From positions 1-48,484 of the forward strand of contig CAJQPO010000011.1 in NCBI GenBank assembly GCA_905480225.1: a DNA stretch of 48,484 nt. The letters run 5' to 3'. Made by a program: the position numbers and the translations under genes. The notes under the pieces are model-generated. The model was not told the origin of the DNA, did not search any database, and saw only the letters and a program-made list of their open reading frames with translations. Shown here in pieces: positions 43,447 through 48,484 of this stretch (the first letter of the stretch is position 1; every line of letters starts with the position of its first letter). Source of the stretch: an uncultured Flavobacteriales bacterium. Lineage in GTDB: Bacteria > Bacteroidota > Bacteroidia > Flavobacteriales_D > Parvicellaceae.

Positions 43447-45518
43447 TGTCTGTACAATTTCAGGTTTTACATGTTTGGGTAATTTGCTTTCTGTTGGCTT
43501 TGTTTTCGAATGTATGTGCGCAAGCTCCTGTAGACAATCCTTGCCCGGCGTCTTCGCCGCCAGCCGGAGCAGAGTGGCCCATTAATGGAAACTGTTTTTC
43601 AATGAACACAAACGGAATGTCGCCGCTATTTGACCCGGTGTCGTGTAATTCGGGTTTAAATGATGATGCTTGGGCTTGGTTCACTGGCGACGGAAACAAC
43701 ATAACCGTCGAATATACACCAGCGGCTAATCGAGACGCTGTGATGCATGTCTTTTCGACATCTGCACCCTGCAGTGTTACCATGGAGGGATGTTCTGATA
43801 ACGGTGGTAATGGAGTTGCTGAAACAGTAACACTTAGTCCGTCAGTTCTGGGAATGGTTTATTTTGTGCGCGTTCAACGATGGGCTAGTGATAATAACAT
43901 GACAGGTACACTTTGCGTTACTACTGCTGGCTCAGGTGGTGGTGGTGGTGCAGGAGACGATTGCGGAAATCCCACGGTTTTGGCGTGTGGTGTGACTTTA
44001 GCGGGAGAAACGACCATTGGCCATACTGACACTGAAAGTGCATGGTCATGTCTCGGTATTCCAGGAACAACACCTGGAGAAGATCATTTTTATTCTGTGC
44101 AGTGGCCCGATGCTGCCGCAGGAGGAACGATTAGACTGACTTTTACAAACGTAACCGACGCTAATGACACCTATATGGAAGTATTATCATTAGGAAACAC
44201 ATGTGTGCCAAACGCCTGTGTTGATCATGATCAAATGGAGATATTGCTCGGAACATTTGGAACAGGACAAAATTTCATTGAATATACAGTGGGCGCCGGG
44301 ATAGCAAACTATTATTTTGTTGTAGATGCACAAAATAATGGAATCGACTCGTATGACATTGATGCGTTTTGTTTTGCATCAGGCATTGAATTGGACAATG
44401 TCAATAGTTGTGCGCCCTTGCCTGGAAGCGCTCCAGCAAATCAGGGATACTACCAAACCTGGGATGGAGCGGCGCCTGACGCATCTGTTACTCCTGCGGA
44501 ACTGGCGGCGATGGCGGGAAACACTTACACAATTTGCGAAAACGTATATATTGAAAACCCTTTAGGCTGGGAATGGCTTAAAAATGTGGAACTTACTCTC
44601 GGAGAATGCTGGACTAACCCTTCGAATCTAACACCTGACGGAAATAACACGGCTTTTTACGCGACTACGGCACCTAGAACAGGTGATTGGGCCGGGAATA
44701 TCGTAGGGGGTTCCCCTATTGTTCTTGAGTGGGACTTCACTCATGACTGGGTTGCCGCATGGGGCGATGGAGATGTGTGCTGCTATGCTTGTAATTTATA
44801 TTCTTTTTGCTTCGATGCTGAAGTGGATCCCACTTGTAATGTAATCAATGGATTTCAGAATCAGATTAGCGGAACAGATGATGGAATTGGCGGCGGTGGT
44901 GGTGGTGCCGTTAACGCATCAAATGTCACCCTTTCAAGTACAAGTAGTACTGTTTTGCCTGTAGAATTAATTTCATTTAATGCCTGGCCAAGACTGGAAA
45001 ATAATAATCAGATAGTCGTTATTAATTGGGTTACTGCTTCAGAAACGAATTCGAACTTTTTCTCTTTAGAAAGGTCTTCTGATGGCATAGATTTTGAGGA
45101 AATTCAATCCATTTCTGGGGCGGGAACAACAACAGATATTTCTAATTATTACACGCTTGATGATCAGCCTTTGAATGGAGTAAGCTATTATAGATTGAAG
45201 CAAATAGATTTTGATGGTCGTACGGAATACTTCGACATGGTAGCGGTTAACATTGTTTCACGAGTATCAGAGGTTAGTATTTTCCCAAACCCGGTAAATG
45301 AGGAGCTAATGCTGTCGTTTAATGCGAACAAAACCAGTAAAGAATTATCAATTGTATTTTATAGCATTGCCGGGCAAAAGCTTAACGAGCGAAAAGTACA
45401 GGTTCGAAAAGGAGTGAATAATATTCGTTTTGACACAGGCCATCTGCCAATGGGAATGTATTTTGTTTTAATCGGCAATCACTCTGAGTTTGAAAAGGTA
45501 AAGTTCACGAAAGAGTAA
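43443..45518 (+). CDS. Large secreted protein with T9SS type A sorting domain
   Basis: A 691-aa exported protein. It has a signal peptide ending near NVCAQA, then two beta-rich extracellular modules: one around residues 30-165 (CSNxG-like cysteine pattern, DNPCPASSPP...CVTTAG) and one around 175-310 that starts GDDCGNPTVLACG. Gly-rich linkers GGGGGA and GGGGGGA separate the modules. Toward the end, LPVELISFNAWPRLENNNQIVVINWVTASETNSNFFSLERSSDG is the common fibronectin-like module that precedes sorting tails, and the last about 80 residues (VSIFPNPVNEEL... LPMGMYFVLIG) form the T9SS sorting domain. It probably acts at the cell surface; no enzymatic motif was seen. Confidence 0.87.
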   Translation: MMSVQFQVLHVWVICFLLALFSNVCAQAPVDNPCPASSPPAGAEWPINGNCFSMNTNGMSPLFDPVSCNSGLNDDAWAWFTGDGNNITVEYTPAANRDAVMHVFSTSAPCSVTMEGCSDNGGNGVAETVTLSPSVLGMVYFVRVQRWASDNNMTGTLCVTTAGSGGGGGAGDDCGNPTVLACGVTLAGETTIGHTDTESAWSCLGIPGTTPGEDHFYSVQWPDAAAGGTIRLTFTNVTDANDTYMEVLSLGNTCVPNACVDHDQMEILLGTFGTGQNFIEYTVGAGIANYYFVVDAQNNGIDSYDIDAFCFASGIELDNVNSCAPLPGSAPANQGYYQTWDGAAPDASVTPAELAAMAGNTYTICENVYIENPLGWEWLKNVELTLGECWTNPSNLTPDGNNTAFYATTAPRTGDWAGNIVGGSPIVLEWDFTHDWVAAWGDGDVCCYACNLYSFCFDAEVDPTCNVINGFQNQISGTDDGIGGGGGGAVNASNVTLSSTSSTVLPVELISFNAWPRLENNNQIVVINWVTASETNSNFFSLERSSDGIDFEEIQSISGAGTTTDISNYYTLDDQPLNGVSYYRLKQIDFDGRTEYFDMVAVNIVSRVSEVSIFPNPVNEELMLSFNANKTSKELSIVFYSIAGQKLNERKVQVRKGVNNIRFDTGHLPMGMYFVLIGNHSEFEKVKFTKE

Positions 45519-45538
45519 TTCGAAAATCGCTGTTGTCC

Positions 45539-46651
45539 TTAAAAAGATTTGACAATGCTAAGCTCAACGCCTGCTGCAAAATTACGCGAAGACTTAATTT
45601 GACTTTTACTTAAGCGTTCGTTTCTTGAATGGCTTGTAATACTGCAGCTTCCCGCAATTCCGAACCTCAAAGAAAGTAGTTCAGATAAGTTATATGTACC
45701 TCCGCCTTTTAGGCCCACTGCATAATCCTGGTTTGAAATACTTTGGGCTTCAAAGCCATCGGACCGCAATAAATATCGACAGGAAACAGACCCCCCGTAA
45801 TATGGTGAAATCAATCTTGTAGACGAACCATGCTTTAACACGCCCAATCCAACGCTTACGTAATTAAGTTCTTTGCTGGTTGTGCCAAATGTCCCCTCGT
45901 GATATGCTGAAATTGATTGACCTAGATTTAGGCTTGAGACACTTAATTCAAGAGATATACTTTTACTAATCCTGCGTCCAAATAAAAGTGAATAGGTAGG
46001 CTGGATGAATAAGGCGTTGGCAGAAAGAGATTCTTTATTTGTTGCTTTTTGGAAAGCACTGTTGAACATGGTTACGTTACACAGATTGATTGAAAAAGCG
46101 GCATAGTTAGATGGATTAACTGTGCTAGCGTTAACATTCTTAGATGAAATCGAAGCGAGCTTCTTTTGATTCCAATCAAAGCGATTAGGGTCTAAAATTG
46201 CGGCATACGAAAGAACATTTATAGGGCCACTTAAATTTACGGAATTGGGAGTGTTAAAAGGAGCCTTGGTTTTAGTAATAAGCACATCAGGACCTGTGGT
46301 TGTGTTATTAAAAGGTAATGGAAGTGTAGGTTCGCGCTTAGATTGTTGGTTCCCGTTTTGGTTTAGGGTATTTTGATTTCCAACTTCATTATTTTCAGCA
46401 TTAAAAGGGGTCAAATGAATGGCCGACAAGAGATTTTGTCGAGGAGCATAATCTTTATATCCGCTCGTTCCGATAAAAAGCAAACATCCGACAACAATAA
46501 TTGGCATTAGGAGAAAGGATATTTTGGGTTGCCAATGACTTTTTACATTTGGAATTTCATTTGCAATAGCATCCCAAATGTCAGGAACTGGCTTGCCTTC
46601 TATTCCTTCAAATGAGGATTTGTACCAGTTATGTAATTCATCATTTTGCAT
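45539..46651 (-). CDS. Membrane-spanning anti-sigma-like protein with C-terminal beta-barrel-like region
   Basis: A 370-aa protein. The N-terminal about 45 residues (HNWYKSSFEGIEGKPVPDIWDAIANEIP) match the short cytoplasmic head seen in Bacteroidota anti-sigma-like proteins. One membrane helix follows (about 46-64, ISFLLMPIIVVGCLLFIG). After a low-complexity Asn/Gln-rich linker, the C-terminal about 170 residues (SANALFIQPTYSLLFGRRIS... SRNFAAGVELSIVKSF) show alternating polar/hydrophobic strands and a terminal Phe, as in outer-membrane beta-barrels. It could thus link outer and inner membranes. Its start lies in the end of the sigma gene (11-nt overlap), which makes it the likely anti-sigma partner. 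Confidence 0.7.
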   Translation of the reverse strand: MQNDELHNWYKSSFEGIEGKPVPDIWDAIANEIPNVKSHWQPKISFLLMPIIVVGCLLFIGTSGYKDYAPRQNLLSAIHLTPFNAENNEVGNQNTLNQNGNQQSKREPTLPLPFNNTTTGPDVLITKTKAPFNTPNSVNLSGPINVLSYAAILDPNRFDWNQKKLASISSKNVNASTVNPSNYAAFSINLCNVTMFNSAFQKATNKESLSANALFIQPTYSLLFGRRISKSISLELSVSSLNLGQSISAYHEGTFGTTSKELNYVSVGLGVLKHGSSTRLISPYYGGSVSCRYLLRSDGFEAQSISNQDYAVGLKGGGTYNLSELLSLRFGIAGSCSITSHSRNERLSKSQIKSSRNFAAGVELSIVKSF

Positions 46652-47222
46652 AGGCTAATAGCGATTCGCTATCGAAGTATTCATTAATGTTTTCCCGTAA
46701 TTTTTTCTTTGCTTTAGCCAATTGAGATTTTGATGTGCCCGTAGAAATTTCGAGATTTTTTGCAATTTCTTGATGGGTAAAGCCCTCTACAAAAAACAAG
46801 TTCAGTACAGTCCTGTAGCCGAGTGGTAATTTGGAAATGATTATCTCAAAATCTTCAACTTCAAGCTGACTCAATGCTGTATTGACATCCCAATCCAAAA
46901 AGTTTTCCAATTGATTGTCTTTTTCAATATAGACATAGGACCCAATTTTGTTCGTTCGAATGTAATTCAGGCAGTTGTTAACAAAAACGCGTCTTACCCA
47001 TCCGTCAAAGCTTCCTTTTTTCTTAAAACTTTTAAGGTTGTTAAAGACCCGAATAAAACCCTCTTGTAACATATCTTCTGCCATGTCCCTATCGGACGCA
47101 TAGCCCAGGCAAACTGTAAACATGGGGCTTCTGTACCGCTCATATAATTCGTATTGTGCTTTTTTATTACCACGGATACAATTTTTAATGAGATGGGAAT
47201 CACTATTTACGACAAGCTTCAA
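46641..47222 (-). CDS. ECF-type RNA polymerase sigma factor
   Basis: A 193-aa sigma-70 family protein with only regions 2 and 4. Region 2 is seen in YELYERYRSPMFTVCLGYASDRDMAEDMLQEGFIRVFNNLKSF with GSFDGWVRRVFVNNCLN; region 4 is in LPLGYRTVLNLFFVEGFTHQEIAKNLEISTGTSKSQLAKAKKKL with a clear helix-turn-helix. The start is a TTG at 47222, 3 nt after the lipoprotein stop; the next Met is inside region 2. Coupling with the lipoprotein gene and overlap with the anti-sigma-like gene suggest a three-gene operon. Target promoters are unknown. Confidence 0.9.
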   Translation of the reverse strand: MKLVVNSDSHLIKNCIRGNKKAQYELYERYRSPMFTVCLGYASDRDMAEDMLQEGFIRVFNNLKSFKKKGSFDGWVRRVFVNNCLNYIRTNKIGSYVYIEKDNQLENFLDWDVNTALSQLEVEDFEIIISKLPLGYRTVLNLFFVEGFTHQEIAKNLEISTGTSKSQLAKAKKKLRENINEYFDSESLLAYAK

Positions 47223-47225
47223 GTC

Positions 47226-47876
47226 TTATAAAAATCTAACATCTACGTAATTTGAGATATTCATTAGGATATAAAGGTACAAAGATTGGTTGGAATCACC
47301 GTCTACTACTATCGTACCAGACCCGGAAGCTGCATCGGTCCATGATGATTCGGGAATTCCATCCAAGAGGGCTGTAACGTCAAATTCAATGTTGGCGGTT
47401 CTATCTACTTTCTTAGATAAAAGGATAGTACTAGACCCATCAGCATCTACATTATCTGCACGGATCAAAATGTCAGAGTCGATGTCAATTCTAAAGTTGT
47501 TGAATGCTCCTCCAGAAAAGTAATGTTTCCCGTTAATCCTTAACGTATGAGAAGCCCCTGAATTGCGGGACAATAGAATCTCTGTATTTAAGTCTGTATA
47601 GGTGCCTTGCGGGATGTCAAATTCAATTAATTCAATTTGATTATCATTCAATTGTTTCTCTATGGTTTTTGAAATACTAATATTTCCAGCCTCTTCCCGA
47701 ACTCCCTCAAATGATAATGTTTTAAAGTAGAAAGTAGATGAGGTAATTTCATTAACGCCAGAACTACTCTCGGTATCGAAGATCACGTTAAAATTACATT
47801 GAGTGGGTTGTTTCCATTTTCGCGAGCACCCCATTAAGAGTGCAGATAGAACAAGGGCTACGGTAACAGCTTTCAT
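47226..47876 (-). CDS. Beta-rich lipoprotein heading the ECF sigma operon
   Basis: A 216-aa predicted lipoprotein with signal segment MKAVTVALVLSALLMGC, C17 being the lipidated residue, then a basic stretch. The mature part is rich in alternating beta-type sequence (STFYFKTLSFEG, IELIEFDIPQGTYTDLNTEI, RTANIEFDVTALLDG) and might form a beta-sandwich. No confident family; some likeness to DUF4382-type proteins was considered but is not secure. As first gene in the operon with the sigma factor and anti-sigma-like protein, it may be the sensor part or a regulated surface component. Confidence 0.7.
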   Translation of the reverse strand: MKAVTVALVLSALLMGCSRKWKQPTQCNFNVIFDTESSSGVNEITSSTFYFKTLSFEGVREEAGNISISKTIEKQLNDNQIELIEFDIPQGTYTDLNTEILLSRNSGASHTLRINGKHYFSGGAFNNFRIDIDSDILIRADNVDADGSSTILLSKKVDRTANIEFDVTALLDGIPESSWTDAASGSGTIVVDGDSNQSLYLYILMNISNYVDVRFL

Positions 47877-48147
47877 AAAAAAATTATTGCGTTAAAATTA
47901 CAAATTAATTATGAGGCAACCGTTCATAAGACTTTAGTTGTCTTATTTCAAAGTCGGAAATATTTTGTTCTTAAATAATAGAATTTTAGAAAAGATACAC
48001 CCGAGTAACACTTGAGGCGTTTGCGGTTTCATTTCGGATGGCTTTCGCTAAAATAAAAAGTATCAAAATTAAGGGCTAGGATGCAGCCTTTAATTAATAA
48101 GAAATTATTGCTTATCAAGCCTAAATGTTGTACAACTTACCTGATAT
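47877..48147. other. Gene-free upstream part of the right-end region
   Basis: No supported reading frame. The leftward promoter of the sigma operon should lie in the first about 90 nt. A stable hairpin TAAGGGCT/AGCCTTTA (48070-48077 with 48085-48092) lies shortly before the terminator at 48148-48171. Confidence 0.5.
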
Positions 48148-48179
48148 AAAGCCCTCGTATTCGAGGGCTTTACTTTTTT
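48148..48179 (+). terminator. Strong intrinsic terminator
   Basis: AAAGCCCTCG (48148-48157) pairs perfectly with CGAGGGCTTT (48162-48171), ten base pairs around a TATT loop, followed by a T-rich tail. There is no protein gene on the plus strand upstream within this region, so the terminated RNA is probably non-coding. Confidence 0.85.
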
Positions 48180-48372
48180 CAGGCAAAGGACATTAATCTG
48201 CTTAAAATGAAAATAGTATCATTTCTTAGGGCAACCCAAAAGCAGGTTGCCTATGTCTATATAGTATGAAATGCAAATTGTAATAGATTTCTATTGCAGC
48301 TATGTATGATTCTAGTTGTTGCATTTACTTGCAGCACCAAAAAAGTCAGGAGATGGGACCTGGCTTTTTTGT
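48180..48372 (+). ncRNA. Candidate small RNA ending in a second intrinsic terminator
   Basis: Between two intrinsic terminators lies about 160 nt with no frame. It contains a hairpin of AGG(G)CAACC with GGTTGCCT (near 48229-48252) and a terminal hairpin AAAAAAGTCAGG (48339-48350) with CCTGGCTTTTTT (48359-48370), one G-U pair, which acts as an intrinsic terminator. This is the arrangement expected of a small regulatory RNA. No match to a named RNA class could be made by eye, and no promoter was located. Confidence 0.4.
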
Positions 48373-48405
48373 TTCCAACAGTTTCAAACGATAGATACTA
48401 TATAG
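48257..48405. repeat. Inverted 11-bp repeat flanking the second terminator
   Basis: CTATATAGTAT at 48257-48267 is repeated in inverse orientation as ATACTATATAG at 48395-48405. Each contains the palindrome CTATATAG. The sequence is AT-rich, so chance is possible. Confidence 0.4.
48339..48372 (+). terminator. Second intrinsic terminator of the right end
   Basis: Twelve-pair stem (one G-U) with eight-base loop AGATGGGA, the 3' arm ending in a T run. Strong in both stem length and tail. Confidence 0.75.
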
Positions 48406-48484
48406 AATACTACTTTGACTTATTTGCATCGTAACGGCAACCAACGATCCGCTCTTGACGGGACTTAAAATACTGATTGGGTTC

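Noticed and set aside
48425-48484. Right-edge sequence read on the minus strand contains a stretch resembling the TpsiC/acceptor side of a tRNA, and also a short open frame.
   Set aside because: No matching acceptor strand, anticodon arm or GGTTC-type loop is visible, and the frame is only about two dozen codons long and cut by the window edge.

Overview
The window looks like a chromosomal segment of a marine or freshwater member of the Bacteroidota, most likely order Flavobacteriales (a Cryomorphaceae/Crocinitomicaceae-like lineage is a guess). This rests on the AT-rich sequence, two secreted proteins with type IX secretion (T9SS) C-terminal sorting domains, a GldH gliding lipoprotein, an IPExxxVDY-type protein, an acpP-fabF-rnc-(IPExxxVDY)-pyk order, a LysRS with a C-terminal extension, weak Shine-Dalgarno sequences and several TAnnTTTG-like promoter boxes. 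No rRNA, tRNA, CRISPR array, transposase or integrase was seen.

Layout. 1-1992 (minus): purN, marC and a viroplasmin-type RNase H, with overlapping ends. 2084-5002 (plus): an iodotyrosine-deiodinase-like nitroreductase, acpP, fabF, rnc. 5219-10053 (plus): a triple-FAS1 secreted protein, an IPExxxVDY protein, pyk, an M42 peptidase. 10128-12709 (plus): an MBOAT/AlgJ-like polysaccharide O-acetylation pair whose MBOAT reading frame carries an in-frame TAA near its N-terminus. 12740-14273 (minus): a receiver protein and a very divergent sugar-phosphate transferase homologue. 14599-18518: pheS, a cyclophilin, a small lipoprotein, a conserved hypothetical and pgk. 18592-28241 (plus): holB, a PSP1/RicT-like gene, gldH, two tandem class A PBPs (the second with an inserted CxxC...CxxC element), and a two-subunit 3-oxoacid CoA-transferase. 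28259-33759: an FG-GAP/ASPIC secreted protein, a GT2 plus GT-C pair, and a fused oligopeptide ABC ATPase. 33868-38126 (minus): a lipoprotein, a DnaQ-like exonuclease, a conserved hypothetical, a serine hydrolase, lipB and a SIS-domain isomerase. 38234-39943 (plus): lysS. 39949-42828 (minus): a compact accessory-looking group of WYL regulator, NodB-like protein, a small unknown and a small HIRAN protein. 43048-45518 (plus): two secreted proteins, the second with a T9SS tail. 45539-47876 (minus): lipoprotein, ECF sigma factor and a membrane-spanning anti-sigma/beta-barrel-like protein. 47877-48484 has no convincing gene but carries two strong intrinsic terminators, suggesting small RNAs.

Most of the window is housekeeping metabolism, translation and envelope biogenesis. 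The most unusual parts are the degenerate sugar transferase with a Glu-substituted pseudo-receiver, the interrupted MBOAT gene, the WYL/NodB/HIRAN group, the zinc-ribbon PBP, the IYD-type enzyme with all substrate-lid residues present, and the terminator-rich gene-free right end. All functional calls come from reading motifs by eye; no database search was run.
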